NCBI GenBank assembly: GCA_947453695.1
Contig: CANGHW010000009.1
Location: 18,748 to 82,747, forward strand
DNA: 64,000 bases
From: Opitutia bacterium
GTDB lineage: Bacteria; Verrucomicrobiota; Verrucomicrobiia; Opitutales; Opitutaceae
Direction of reading: 5' to 3'
Each line of letters opens with the position of its first letter. The stretch's first letter is position 1. The notes below the pieces were generated by a model. That model searched no databases. It saw only the letters and a list, made by a program, of their open reading frames with translations, and was not told where the DNA came from. Made by a program: the position numbers and the translations under genes. Shown in pieces: positions 18,816 to 27,617 of this stretch.

Positions 18816-20027
18816 CGTGCGGCGCATGCTGGCGACGAGGGCGTCGACTTCCTGCTCGGTGTTGTAGAGGTAGAAGCTCGCGCGGGTCGTGCTGGTGAGG
18901 CCGAGCTTGCGCATGAGCGGTTGGTTGCAGTGATGGCCGCCGCGGAGGGCGACGCCGTCTTCGTCGGCAAACGTCACGATGTCGTGCGCGTGGATGTCGG
19001 CGAAGGCAAAGCTCACGAGGCCGCCGCGGGGTTCACCGTTGCGCGGGCCGAGGATGCGGATGCCGGGGAGCACGGAGAGTTTTTCGCGGGCGAGCTGGGC
19101 GAGGGCGGCGTCGTGGTGCGCGATCGCCGGGCGGCCGATCGTATCGAGATAGTCACAGGCCGCGCCGAGGCCGATGGCGTCGGCGATGTTGGGGGTGCCG
19201 GCTTCGAAGCGTTCGGGGGCGGGTTTCCACCGGGCGCCGGTGTAGTCGACCGTGACGACCATGCCGCCACCGGTTTCGTCAGGGGCGAGGGTATCAAGGA
19301 GCGCGCGGCGGCCGTAGAGGGCGCCGATGCCGGTGGGGGCGCACATCTTGTGACCGGAGAAGGCGAGGAAGTCGCAGCCGATGGCCTGAACGTCGATTGT
19401 CTCGTGGCCGATGGACTGGGCGGCGTCTATCACGGTGACGATCCCACGGGCGCGCGCTTTGGCACAGAACGCGGTGGCGGGATTAATCGTGCCGGTGGTG
19501 TTGGAAATATGGGTGAAGGCGAAGACCTTGACCTCCGGTGTGAGCAGGGCGTCGAGTTGCGCGAGGTCGAGGCCGTCTTCGACGTTGGCGCCGAGGAACG
19601 GCACGTAGCGGATGGTCGCGCCGCTGGCCTTGGCCGCTTGCTGCCACGGGACCATGTTCGAGTGATGCTCGATCTCGGTGGTGAGGATGACGTCGCCGGG
19701 TTTGAGACGGGCCGCGTAGCTGTGGGCGACGACATTGATGCTCTCGGTCGTGCCGCGCGTGAAAATGACTTCGGCGGGATCGGCGGCGTTGATGAATTTT
19801 GCGACGCGGGCGCGGGCGCCTTCGTAGGCATCGGTCGCGCGCATGGACAGGGCGTGGAGGCCGCGGTGGACGTTGCTGTTGTCGCGCTCGTAGTAGCGGA
19901 CGAGGGCGTCGATCACGGCGCGCGGCTTTTGGGTGGTTGCGGCGTTGTCGAGGTAGACGAGCGGTTTGCCGTGCACCTGCTGATGCAGAATGGGAAAATC
20001 AGCGCGAATTTTGGTTAGATCGAGCAT
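18792..20027 (-). CDS. sufS: cysteine desulfurase SufS
   Basis: A 411-residue group II cysteine desulfurase. It is a PLP enzyme that takes sulfur from cysteine as a persulfide for Fe-S cluster assembly. The start MLDLTKIRADFPIL matches the family; earlier in-frame starts do not. PLP Lys227 lies in FSGHKMCAPTGIG, the substrate region in NTTGTINP and IDAAQSIGH, and the persulfide-carrying Cys367 in LRGGHHCNQPL, with RAGHHC being usual in SufS. Its gene follows sufU by 11 bases (20027/20039), and SufU is the zinc-dependent sulfur acceptor of this type of SufS. The 3' end overlaps the convergent nucleotidyltransferase gene. No sufBCD is in the window. Confidence 0.95.
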   Translation of the reverse strand: MLDLTKIRADFPILHQQVHGKPLVYLDNAATTQKPRAVIDALVRYYERDNSNVHRGLHALSMRATDAYEGARARVAKFINAADPAEVIFTRGTTESINVVAHSYAARLKPGDVILTTEIEHHSNMVPWQQAAKASGATIRYVPFLGANVEDGLDLAQLDALLTPEVKVFAFTHISNTTGTINPATAFCAKARARGIVTVIDAAQSIGHETIDVQAIGCDFLAFSGHKMCAPTGIGALYGRRALLDTLAPDETGGGMVVTVDYTGARWKPAPERFEAGTPNIADAIGLGAACDYLDTIGRPAIAHHDAALAQLAREKLSVLPGIRILGPRNGEPRGGLVSFAFADIHAHDIVTFADEDGVALRGGHHCNQPLMRKLGLTSTTRASFYLYNTEQEVDALVASMRRTLKFFGVT

Positions 20028-20038
20028 GGGCGGGCGCC

Positions 20039-20515
20039 TCAGTCGTGGTGCGTCTCGGTGGTGGTCGGGGTGACGAGCGGATCGCTCTTCAAGGCCTCGA
20101 TCGCGGCGTGCCAGCCGAGGGTGGCGCACTTGATCCGGGCAGGGAAGGCGTGGACGCCGGCAAAGGCGGCCAAGTCGCTGATCTCCTCCGGGGCGTTACC
20201 CGTGGTGACGATCTCGTGGAAACTCTTGTAGAGGGCCTGGACCTCGGGGGCGGTCTTGCCCTTGACCTGGGTGGTCATGAGGGAGGCGCTGGCCTGGGAG
20301 ATGGCGCAGCCGGAGCCGTCGAAGGAGATCTCGGCGATACGGTCGGGCTGGCCGAGCACGGTCTCGAGGCGGAGGTAGACGCTGCATTGGTCGCCGCAGG
20401 TCGGATTGTCACCGTGGGCCACGCGATTGGCGGTGGGGAGCTTGCCGCGATTGCGGGGGCGTTTGTTGTGGTCGAGGATGACCTGCTGGTAGAGCTCGGT
20501 GAGATCGGCGGACAT
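20039..20515 (-). CDS. sufU: SufU zinc-dependent sulfurtransferase/Fe-S assembly protein
   Basis: A 158-residue IscU-like protein that accepts the persulfide from SufS. It starts MSADLTELYQQVILDHNKRP. The likely zinc ligands are Cys40 and Asp42 in NPTCGDQC, Cys70 in DGSGCAISQASAS, and Cys130 in RIKCATLGW. The longer spacing between the first and second cysteine groups is typical of SufU rather than IscU. It is the first gene of a two-gene operon with sufS on the minus strand. Confidence 0.93.
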   Translation of the reverse strand: MSADLTELYQQVILDHNKRPRNRGKLPTANRVAHGDNPTCGDQCSVYLRLETVLGQPDRIAEISFDGSGCAISQASASLMTTQVKGKTAPEVQALYKSFHEIVTTGNAPEEISDLAAFAGVHAFPARIKCATLGWHAAIEALKSDPLVTPTTTETHHD

Positions 20516-20645
20516 TGTGAAGAGGGAGGAATGTCGAGGGCCGGGGACGGAATGGCAACTCGGCAGCGCAGGTAGGGCCGGCGGGTGGCAAAGGTCCACT
20601 CGGTCCTTGGCGCGGTGATGCCAGGCCCGCTATGGTCTTCATGCG

Positions 20646-22361
20646 ATGCCCGATTGGTTTTATCGAACAGTGGCGCAACCGGCACTCTTCCGCATGTCGG
20701 ACCGGAACGCACGCGCGCTGGCGCTCGGATTGTTGGGGCAACTGGGAAAGTGGTCCGTGGGTCGGGCGGTGATTGATTTCATGGGGCACATGCGGGCAGA
20801 CCGCAGTTTGCGGACAAAGTTAGGGGCGACGGAAATTGATTCTCCGATGGGAATCGGCTGGCGGGTTGATCCGGAATGCAGGGCCACGGCCGCGCTGGCT
20901 CGATTTGGCGTCGGAGTAGTTGAGGTGCGGGAAGATGGCGGGCGCGAGGTCGTGCGAGCTGGCAACCGGTGCCTCAGCGAGGGAAGGGCGCGGATGGTCG
21001 GAACGCACTCGGAGAACGATGGTGTGGTGCGGCTGAAGCGTCGGGAGCACGAGGCGGGTATTGAGGCGGTCATTTTGCCGGATGGTGAGAAAGTCCCTGT
21101 GGTGCCGTGGGACACGGAGCCATCGGCCGATCTCGGTGTTTTTCTTCACGGTGTGTTTCTGCAATACGGTGAAGAGCAGGCGGGGGGCGGGTGGTCGGTG
21201 CCGGCGACGGGCTCAGATGCTTTGGTCGTGCGTGTGAGGCAGTGGCGCCGTGTGCTGGGTCCGGATCGCCCAATAATCGTATCGGGGGGCGTGGCGCAGC
21301 CGAGCGACGCGCGCGCGCTCCGGCTTGCCGGGGCCACGTTGATCTTGGTGGATGCGGGCTTGGTGTTTCATGGTCCGGGCTTGATCAAGCGCTGCAATGC
21401 CGCGTTGGTGCCCGAGCGAAGTGCGGCGATGGAGACGGCGCCAACACCGGGATTGGCCAGGCACGCGTGGTTTTGGGCCACGGCGTTGGGCGCAGCTCTG
21501 GCCTTGGGCGGCGCGCTTACGCTGGGGCTTGCGATGACAAGGGTATTGCTGCCCTACGATGAGCACTATCTCGGAATTTCGGCTGAACTCTTGGCCCGCA
21601 CCCAAGCCAAGCTATTTGCGTTCATGGCGCATGATCGAGGCACGCTGGCCGGGACCATGCTCGGGCTAGGTTGGCTCTATGTTGTCTTGGCGATGGGCGG
21701 AATACGCCGCGGCGTGCATGGGGTGCGAATGGCGGTGGTGGCATCGGCCGTGACGGGATTCGCCACTTTCTTCTCCTTTCTGGGATTTGGATATTTCGAC
21801 GCCCTGCACGCTTTTGTCGCCGTGGTTCTGTTCCAGCTGACGGTGCAAATCATGGTGTCGGCGGAAAGCATTGAACGAGGTCCGTTGCCGTTATCAGACG
21901 ATGAGGATGCTGCGTGGATCGCGGCGCAGTGGGGCCAGTTGCTCTGGCTGGTTCATGCGGTTGGATTGATCCTGGCCGGTGCCGTGATTCTTCGGATCGG
22001 TATGACGTCAGTGTTTGTGGCAGAGGATTTGGATTTCCTATGTCTTACGGCCAAGGACGCAGCGGTAATGAACGAGCGATTGATCGGAGTCGTAGCGCAT
22101 GATCGCGCCACGCTCGGAGGCATGCTGCTGGCCTCAGGGGTGGGCGCGCTGTTGCCCGTCCTCTGGTGTTACCAACGTGGCGCGACGTGGTTGTGGTGGG
22201 CGATGGCCGGCCTCGGTGTGCCGGCCTATAGTGCTGCTCTGGGGGTGCACCTTTGGGTCGGCTATACGGACTGGCGGCACTTGCTTCCGGCCGTGATCGG
22301 TTTGGCGCTTTGGCTGGCTGGGCTACTGTTGTCGCGGAGGTATCTGACCGCTCAGAAATGA
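20646..22361 (+). CDS. DHODH-like domain fused to a duplicated polytopic membrane domain
   Basis: A 571-residue protein. Residues 1-255 resemble a shortened class 2 dihydroorotate dehydrogenase: MPDWFYRTVAQPALF, LGATEIDSPMGIGWRVDPE, ALARFGVGVVEV, and a C-terminal FMN-phosphate-site-like segment PIIVSGGVAQPSDARAL with LVDAGLVFHGPGLIKRC. The middle of the barrel, with the catalytic base and orotate ligands, is missing or unrecognisable, so enzyme activity is doubtful. Residues 270-570 are hydrophobic and contain two related units: AKLFAFMAHDRGTLAG (321-336) and ERLIGVVAHDRATLGG (477-492), each preceded by an acidic extracytoplasmic segment and followed by two or more helices. The gene stands alone, divergent from sufU-sufS. 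Function unknown. It could be a redox or ligand sensor that kept a flavin- or ligand-binding shell. Confidence 0.72.
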   Translation: MPDWFYRTVAQPALFRMSDRNARALALGLLGQLGKWSVGRAVIDFMGHMRADRSLRTKLGATEIDSPMGIGWRVDPECRATAALARFGVGVVEVREDGGREVVRAGNRCLSEGRARMVGTHSENDGVVRLKRREHEAGIEAVILPDGEKVPVVPWDTEPSADLGVFLHGVFLQYGEEQAGGGWSVPATGSDALVVRVRQWRRVLGPDRPIIVSGGVAQPSDARALRLAGATLILVDAGLVFHGPGLIKRCNAALVPERSAAMETAPTPGLARHAWFWATALGAALALGGALTLGLAMTRVLLPYDEHYLGISAELLARTQAKLFAFMAHDRGTLAGTMLGLGWLYVVLAMGGIRRGVHGVRMAVVASAVTGFATFFSFLGFGYFDALHAFVAVVLFQLTVQIMVSAESIERGPLPLSDDEDAAWIAAQWGQLLWLVHAVGLILAGAVILRIGMTSVFVAEDLDFLCLTAKDAAVMNERLIGVVAHDRATLGGMLLASGVGALLPVLWCYQRGATWLWWAMAGLGVPAYSAALGVHLWVGYTDWRHLLPAVIGLALWLAGLLLSRRYLTAQK

Positions 22362-22374
22362 AGCGGGTGGGCGG

Positions 22375-24030
22375 CTACTTGGCGGCGGCGGAGGCGTCGA
22401 GGTAGACGCCTTTCAGGGCGTGGTAGTCGAGGAGGTTGCCATACCAGCCCTTGACCTCGGGGCGGACGAGGTTGTTGCGCGTGTAGAAGTAGATCGGGGC
22501 GAGGGGGCACTCGTCGGCGAGGATTTGCTCGCAGCGTTGATAGAGGGCGTAGCGGCGCGCGGTGTCGGCCGTGCGGTTGGCCTCGTCGATGAGGCGGTCA
22601 AATTCGGCGTTTTTCCAGCCGGTCTGATTATTACCGCTGTCGCTCTTCATGATGTCGAGGAAGGTGCTCGGATCGAGGTAGTCACCGATCCACGCGAAGC
22701 GGGCGATCTGGTAGTTGAGGGTGCGCATGGAGTCGGTCCACACCTTGCCCTCCTGATTGTAGAGGCCGACCTCGATGCCGAGGTTCTTACGCCAGATTTG
22801 CTGGATGGCTTCGGCGATCTGCCGGTGCCCTTCGTTGGTGTTGAAGAGAATGTCGACTTTGGGAAAGCCGGCGCCACCGGGGAAGCCGGCTGCGGCGAGG
22901 AGCTTTTGGGCGGCGGCGATGTCTTGCGGGACACTCGCGGTGGCGGTGAAGCCGGCGAGATTGGGCGGGCACAAGTTGCCGGCGGGAGTCTGGTGGCCGC
23001 GGGCGACGTCGCGCACGATGCGCTCGCGGTCGATGGCCATGGCAAGGGCGCGGCGCACGCGGACATCGTTGAAGGGCGGCTTGGTGACGTTGAAGCGGTA
23101 GACGTAGGTTCCGAGGAAGGTCGAAGGTTTATAGAACGGAGATTTCTCCTTCTCGTAGACGGCGATCTTGGCGATCGGCATCGTGCTGGTGACGTGGAGC
23201 TGGCCGGCGCGGAAGGTGCGCTCCTCGGCGTCTTCGCTTTCGATGGGATAGAAGAAGACTTCCTTGAGCTTCACTTGGTCGCGGTCCCAGTAGGTCGGGC
23301 TCTTGGTGCCGCGGACGTATTGGTGGGGCTTCCATTCAGTGAGGGTGAAGTAGCCGTTGCTCACCATATTGCCGGGGCGGGTCCAAGCCGTGCCGCGTTG
23401 GTCGATTTTGCCAAACTTCTCGATGGTCGGTCGGTGCAGGGGATACCAGGCGCTGTGGCAGGCCATCGCGGGCAAGTAAGGCACGGGGTGCTCGAGGGTG
23501 AGGACGAGCGTCGTGGCGTCGGCCGCGCGGGCGCCGATCAAAGCCGGGTCCTTGATTTTGCCGGCGTTGAAGGCTTCGCCGTTTTTCAACGCGAAGAGGA
23601 AGTAGGCATACTCGGCGGCGAGGCCGGGGGAGAGCATGCGCTGGAAGGCGAAGACGTAGTCGTGGGCCGTGACGGGGTCGCCGTTGGACCACTTGGCCTG
23701 CGGCCGGAGATGGAAGGTCCAGGTAAGGTTGTCGGCCGACACTTCCCAGCGCTCGGCGCCGGCGGCGACGGGCTCGCAGGTCTTGGCGTCGTATTGGGTG
23801 AGGCCCTCGAAGAAGGCTTGGATGATGTTAAAGGTCTGCTGGCTGTCGGCGATCTGCGGATCGAGATCGTTGGGCTCCGAGAGATTGCCGAGATGGAGGA
23901 CTTGGTCGCGATTGCCGGACTCGACGGCGGAGGGTTTCTTGCCGCAGCCGAGGGAGAAGAGGAGGGCGCAAGTGGCGAACAGCGCGAGGACGGGGCGAAG
24001 GGCGCGAGGGGAAAGAGCGGAGACGAGCAT
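22375..24030 (-). CDS. oligopeptide-binding lipoprotein (OppA/SBP_bac_5 family)
   Basis: A 551-residue extracytoplasmic solute-binding protein of a peptide ABC transporter. The ATG at 24030 gives a signal peptide ending in the lipobox LFSLGC, so it should be lipid-anchored. Family motifs are GNLSEPNDLDPQIADS, TFHLRPQAKWSNGDPVTAHDYVFAFQRML, VSNGYFTLTEWKPH, NVTKPPFNDVRVRRALAMAI and WIGDYLDPSTFLDI. No permease or ATPase genes are adjacent, so partner components must be encoded elsewhere. A terminator lies between this gene and the upstream coiled-coil gene on the same strand. Confidence 0.9.
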   Translation of the reverse strand: MLVSALSPRALRPVLALFATCALLFSLGCGKKPSAVESGNRDQVLHLGNLSEPNDLDPQIADSQQTFNIIQAFFEGLTQYDAKTCEPVAAGAERWEVSADNLTWTFHLRPQAKWSNGDPVTAHDYVFAFQRMLSPGLAAEYAYFLFALKNGEAFNAGKIKDPALIGARAADATTLVLTLEHPVPYLPAMACHSAWYPLHRPTIEKFGKIDQRGTAWTRPGNMVSNGYFTLTEWKPHQYVRGTKSPTYWDRDQVKLKEVFFYPIESEDAEERTFRAGQLHVTSTMPIAKIAVYEKEKSPFYKPSTFLGTYVYRFNVTKPPFNDVRVRRALAMAIDRERIVRDVARGHQTPAGNLCPPNLAGFTATASVPQDIAAAQKLLAAAGFPGGAGFPKVDILFNTNEGHRQIAEAIQQIWRKNLGIEVGLYNQEGKVWTDSMRTLNYQIARFAWIGDYLDPSTFLDIMKSDSGNNQTGWKNAEFDRLIDEANRTADTARRYALYQRCEQILADECPLAPIYFYTRNNLVRPEVKGWYGNLLDYHALKGVYLDASAAAK

Positions 24031-24065
24031 GGGCAATGGTGGCGGGAGCGAGACGGATCGGAAAT

Positions 24066-24092
24066 GAAAAAGCCACGCGGTGAGGCGTGGCT
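24066..24092 (-). terminator. intrinsic terminator downstream of the coiled-coil gene
   Basis: On the minus strand AGCCACGC and GCGTGGCT form a perfect 8-bp stem (24071-24078 with 24085-24092) around a 6-base loop, followed by a run of T (complement of 24067-24071). It sits 28 bases after the stop of the gene at 24120-24932 and 36 bases before the OppA start, so OppA needs its own promoter or read-through. Confidence 0.75.
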
Positions 24093-24119
24093 GGAGGGGA
24101 GAACCGGGCCGGCGGGCCG

Positions 24120-24932
24120 TTATTTCTTGGGGGACTGGGCCTGAATTTCGTTCAGGCGCTTGTTGAGGTCGGCCATCTTGGCGACGAGCTCTTCTTCCCG
24201 CTTCTTGCGCTCACTGCTGTTCACGATGCTGAGGCTGGCGGCGTCTTTGACGACGGCGGCGGGCAGGGTGAGCAGGCGGGTGATGAGGCCCTGATCCTTA
24301 AACGAGCTCAGGTAGAGCGCGGTGATTTCCGCGGAGAGCTTGAGCGAGTCCTGGGCGACGGTCTGCGTGCTCACGAGGTTGTTCTGGAGCTGCTGGTTCT
24401 TGGCGAGCTCGGCGGTGAGCACATTGCCGACTTGGTCGGAGATGCGCTGGCTGTATTTCTCGATGGATTCGCGGGTGAGGTTCTGGTCCTTCGACATCTC
24501 GGCCAAGATGGGCGAGATCTTGTCGGCCATGCGGGAGGAGACTTTGTCGACCTGCTCGTTCTGCATCTTCTCGGCCTCTTCAGGCGACTTCGGGAGGGGG
24601 TTGTAGGGCTGGACCTTCTTGGCGATGGCGGCGGCGAGGGCGTCCATGCGTTCGCCGTTGAGCTTCTCGATCTCGACGTCGGTGCGGAACATGTCGGCCT
24701 CACGCTTGGAAATCGCATCGCGGAGGAGCTTGTTCGTCGCGTCGATCTGGCGGCGGTTCTCCTCGGAGGCGGCTTTCAGGGCGTCGTTCTGCTCACGCAG
24801 GGGTTTGATTTCCTCCTGTTGCTTGGCGGCGAGCTGCTCGACGGTCTGCTGGTGGAACCAGAAGGCGCCACCGATGACGAGGATCGCGGTGAGGATGACC
24901 GCGGGGAGTTGTTCTTTGAATTTTTGCCACAT
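24120..24932 (-). CDS. membrane-anchored coiled-coil protein
   Basis: A 270-residue protein with one N-terminal transmembrane helix (PAVILTAILVIGGAFWF, about 10-26). A long polar, heptad-rich region follows: QTVEQLAAKQQEEIKPLREQ, ATNKLLRDAISKREADM, ERKKREEELVAKMADLNKRL. The middle contains a stretch rich in charged residues, EEAEKMQNEQVDKVSSRMAD, and no Cys. It looks like a periplasm- or cytoplasm-facing coiled-coil scaffold. I recognise no enzyme motif and no named family. It is transcribed as a single gene, ending at the terminator described above. Confidence 0.8.
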   Translation of the reverse strand: MWQKFKEQLPAVILTAILVIGGAFWFHQQTVEQLAAKQQEEIKPLREQNDALKAASEENRRQIDATNKLLRDAISKREADMFRTDVEIEKLNGERMDALAAAIAKKVQPYNPLPKSPEEAEKMQNEQVDKVSSRMADKISPILAEMSKDQNLTRESIEKYSQRISDQVGNVLTAELAKNQQLQNNLVSTQTVAQDSLKLSAEITALYLSSFKDQGLITRLLTLPAAVVKDAASLSIVNSSERKKREEELVAKMADLNKRLNEIQAQSPKK

Positions 24933-25055
24933 GGCGGGAGGGATTTTGAGTTGGCGGACGAAGGCAGGTTAGTGCTGGAGGGAAAGTGAATGCAACGTCG
25001 CGCTGGCGGGCGGTTTTGCAGTTGTTTTTCGAGAGACGCGACGCACGGTGGCGGC

Positions 25056-25382
25056 ATGAGTCTCAATCGGTGCGAGCAACGGGTCTTTGACTACTGGCAA
25101 GGTCATGCCACGGAGAGACAGTTCTGGCAGGAGAAAGTTCGCGGCGTGGCGAAATCGACGGGCGATGACTTTGTGGCAGCGGCGCGGCTCGATGCGGAAT
25201 TGTGGCGCTACTACCAGGAGCGTTGTGGCGTGGTGCCGGTCTTCAAGGACGCGGCCCGGCACGAGGGTTTGCAGCGCACCAGCATGAAGAACCTCGCAGA
25301 GTTGGTGTTGCGCCTCTGGTTGGAGCCACGGCCCAAGAAAAAGCGGGCCGAGTGCGAGCCTCCCCAGCTCCCTTACGCGTAA
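25056..25382 (+). CDS. small conserved-looking protein of unknown function
   Basis: A 108-residue protein starting MSLNRCEQRVFDYWQGHATE. It contains ERQFWQEKV, DDFVAAARLDAELWRYYQER and a KNLAELVLRLWLEPRPKKKR tail. It is rich in aromatic and charged residues and appears helical and cytoplasmic. I do not recognise the family. The strong codon bias and compact globular pattern support a real gene. The in-frame ATG at 24990 would add a Cys-rich peptide with no protein character. Confidence 0.7.
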   Translation: MSLNRCEQRVFDYWQGHATERQFWQEKVRGVAKSTGDDFVAAARLDAELWRYYQERCGVVPVFKDAARHEGLQRTSMKNLAELVLRLWLEPRPKKKRAECEPPQLPYA

Positions 25383-26234
25383 CTAACGCTGGTAGCGGCG
25401 ATCCGGGAAGCGGTGGGCGGGAGCGGGATGGGTCGGCCGGGACTTGGGTCGCGGCGGACGAGGGTTGGGCCAGAGCGGCTCCGCAGATCGACGCGGCGGC
25501 GTCCCGTTTGGCTGCGACGTCTGGGCGCAGGGGAGGCGCGGTGGTGGGTAAGATAGCGGGGGAGGTGGGTTTGGACCCGGCGGAAGCGAGTTGGGCCGGG
25601 GCGGCGACGAGATTGTCGGCGGCGGACGGCGCCTAGGTCGCAGGGGTTGGGCCGATTAAGGAGGCGGCCCGCGGTAAGATCACGGCGGCTCGAAGTTTGG
25701 TCGGTGCGGATCGCTGTTTGGCTGCTCCAGCGCGCAGTTTGGACGCAGCGGACGCGCGAGAGAGAAATGGTGCGGCGGGGTGGTAATCAGCGCGCGGATG
25801 GAAAAAGGCCGAAAATGCCAAAAAAGGCGGTTTGGGGCCTATTTTTGAGGGCAAAATAAGGCCAAAAATTGCTGCTAACCACCGTTAGATAAGTTATTTG
25901 AGTGAAAAAACACCGAAACGAGCGAAAGTTGAGAGGGTGCCCCATAGTCTGACACACCCCCATGATAAGCTGGTGGGCATGAATCCCAATCATTCCCGCA
26001 AAAACTACGGTGTTCTCCCGCTCTCTCCGGCCTTGGTGGCCGCGCTCCAGTTGGAATTCGCGTTTGTCGAGGCTCCGGCCCGGCGGGCGCGTTTTTTGAA
26101 CTTCCCCTGCATCGACGAAGCGCCGGTTGCGCGTCGGTCGAGCCCCCTCCTCCGGCGGTCGCGCGCACTTGCCGCCTGATCCACCGCGACCCTGCTTCAC
26201 CATTATCCCTGGTAACTGCTCCCTTGGCTCTCCC
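25383..26234. other. 850-base stretch, low-complexity then A/T-rich; no firm gene
   Basis: Bases 25390-25790 are G-rich and purine-biased, and all frames give low-complexity Ala/Gly/Arg peptides such as AARGKITAARSLVGAD; I regard them as non-coding or eroded. From 25795 to 25925 the DNA turns A/T-rich (several A runs), a likely promoter zone. One short frame at 25979-26179 is listed separately. I see no hairpin with a T run and no tRNA. Confidence 0.4.
25979..26179 (+). CDS. possible 66-residue protein
   Basis: Starts MNPNHSRKNYGVLPLSPALV and continues AALQLEFAFVEAPARRARFL, ending in an Arg-rich tail. It sits just after the A/T-rich promoter-like zone and 55 bases before the next gene. The first half looks protein-like; the last 20 residues do not. 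No family recognised; it may be a leader or a chance frame. Confidence 0.25.
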   Translation: MNPNHSRKNYGVLPLSPALVAALQLEFAFVEAPARRARFLNFPCIDEAPVARRSSPLLRRSRALAA

Positions 26235-26984
26235 ATGAAAACCATCCAAGTCGAACGCCTCGAAAGTTATCGCGCGCGCTACGCGTGGCTCGTCGCTGCC
26301 CCCGAAATCGCGGGTCGCACGGCACTCGCCCGTCAAATCGCCGCCTATGGTGAGCAGCTCGCCGTCGTGGATCAGCTGATCGCGGAACAGCGCCGCTACC
26401 TGCCGGCCGAGCACGCGCGGCGCGATGCGATCTTTGGGGAGATGGTGCATGCGGCGTTGGTGGTAGCGGGGATCGTGGAGAGCTATGCCTCCGAGCACGC
26501 CGTTCCCGGACTCCGCGATCAGGTGCGGCTGGTGCCGAGCGACTTCGCCCTCGCGCGATTTGACGATCGGGTCACGCTCGCCCAACAGCTGCACGATGCC
26601 GTGCTCCCATTCGTGCCGGAGCTCTCCGGATACGACCTCACGCCCGAGGTGATGGCGGACCTGCAGGCCAAGATCCGTGCCGCGGCGCACGCCCTCCCCA
26701 CCCTGAGAGGAGTGATCATCAGTAAACAAGTGGCGACCGTGGGGCTGGCGGCCGCGCTACAGCGGCTTTGCCAACTGGAGCGGGAGCGGATCCTGCCGCT
26801 GCTTTTCCCGCTGCAGAAAAGTGAGCCGGGGTTCTATCGACGCTACCAACTCTTCCGCGAAGTGTCCCACCGGCGACGGACACGCGCGGCCGGCGAGACC
26901 GCCGAGATGACCGCGCAACTCCAGGCCGTCGAGACCATCGGGCAAACGACCCGCGTAGACGAGGACACGAAGCTCGCGGCCTAG
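26235..26984 (+). CDS. hypothetical helical protein
   Basis: A 249-residue soluble protein starting MKTIQVERLESYRARYAWLV. It is Ala/Leu/Arg/Glu-rich and predicted almost wholly alpha-helical: EIAGRTALARQIAAYGEQLA, RRDAIFGEMVHAALVVAGIV, RLCQLERERILPLLFPLQKS. No signal peptide, no membrane segment, no Cys pairs. It does not match a family I know. The ATG at 26235 is preferred because upstream codons read as a Pro/Arg-rich peptide. It stands alone, with a short gap to the convergent gene at 27000. Confidence 0.7.
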   Translation: MKTIQVERLESYRARYAWLVAAPEIAGRTALARQIAAYGEQLAVVDQLIAEQRRYLPAEHARRDAIFGEMVHAALVVAGIVESYASEHAVPGLRDQVRLVPSDFALARFDDRVTLAQQLHDAVLPFVPELSGYDLTPEVMADLQAKIRAAAHALPTLRGVIISKQVATVGLAAALQRLCQLERERILPLLFPLQKSEPGFYRRYQLFREVSHRRRTRAAGETAEMTAQLQAVETIGQTTRVDEDTKLAA

Positions 26985-26999
26985 GTCGGACTCCGGGCG

Positions 27000-27443
27000 T
27001 TATCCTCGGGAGGGGATGGTCGCCACGTTGCGTGAAATCATCACCCAGGTGGCGCCGTCGCGCCGCCAGACGTTGGTGAAACGTCGCCGGGTCGTCGTTC
27101 CGGCCGAGACGCCGGTTTCACTCTGGATTTCTTCCGTGCCCGCCGTGATGACCGTGTCACCGAATACCTGACACACCTCGATCACCGTGCTGCGGAGCGA
27201 CCACTGGGCAAAGTCGCTGCGCAGGGCGGCGAGCACCTGGTCGCGCGACATGATGCGGTCATTGGCCGCGGTATACACCAGGGCCGGGGACTGAAGGCGC
27301 AGGAGCGCCGGCACATCGCCGGATTTCACGGCTTGGACATATTCCTGGGAGATTTTCTCCACCTGGGCTTTGGCCATTTCGTCCTGCGCGAAGGTGGCGG
27401 TGATCACGCTGAGGAATAGTCCGAGGAGGGCGGCAGCTTTCAT
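27000..27443 (-). CDS. secreted SnoaL/DUF4440-like protein
   Basis: A 147-residue protein with a signal peptide (MKAAALLGLFLSVITATFAQ). The mature part has the cone-shaped NTF2-like pattern of DUF4440/SnoaL proteins: VEKISQEYVQAVKSGDVPAL, a central IMSRDQVLAALRSDFAQW, and a closing VWRRDGATWVMISRNVATIP. Members bind small hydrophobic ligands or act as isomerases; no catalytic residue can be assigned. The ATG at 27443 is chosen because it gives the signal peptide. Confidence 0.8.
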   Translation of the reverse strand: MKAAALLGLFLSVITATFAQDEMAKAQVEKISQEYVQAVKSGDVPALLRLQSPALVYTAANDRIMSRDQVLAALRSDFAQWSLRSTVIEVCQVFGDTVITAGTEEIQSETGVSAGTTTRRRFTNVWRRDGATWVMISRNVATIPSRG

Positions 27444-27617
27444 GGCGGAAGAGGATGGGGCAAAAAACCGCAGGTGGTGAGGGTGTTCGGTCAGGACGTG
27501 CGCAGGGCGGAGTAATTCAAGCTCAGAATCCGCCAAAATATCCGGGCGACCGCCGGACGGATTTTCTCCGTGCGACAAACGCTCGCGCCCCGGGGGTGGA
27601 GTCGACCAAGGTGGGAG

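Noticed and set aside
22420..24144. A 574-codon plus-strand frame opposite the OppA gene
   Set aside because: Mirror frame of a well-supported lipoprotein gene.
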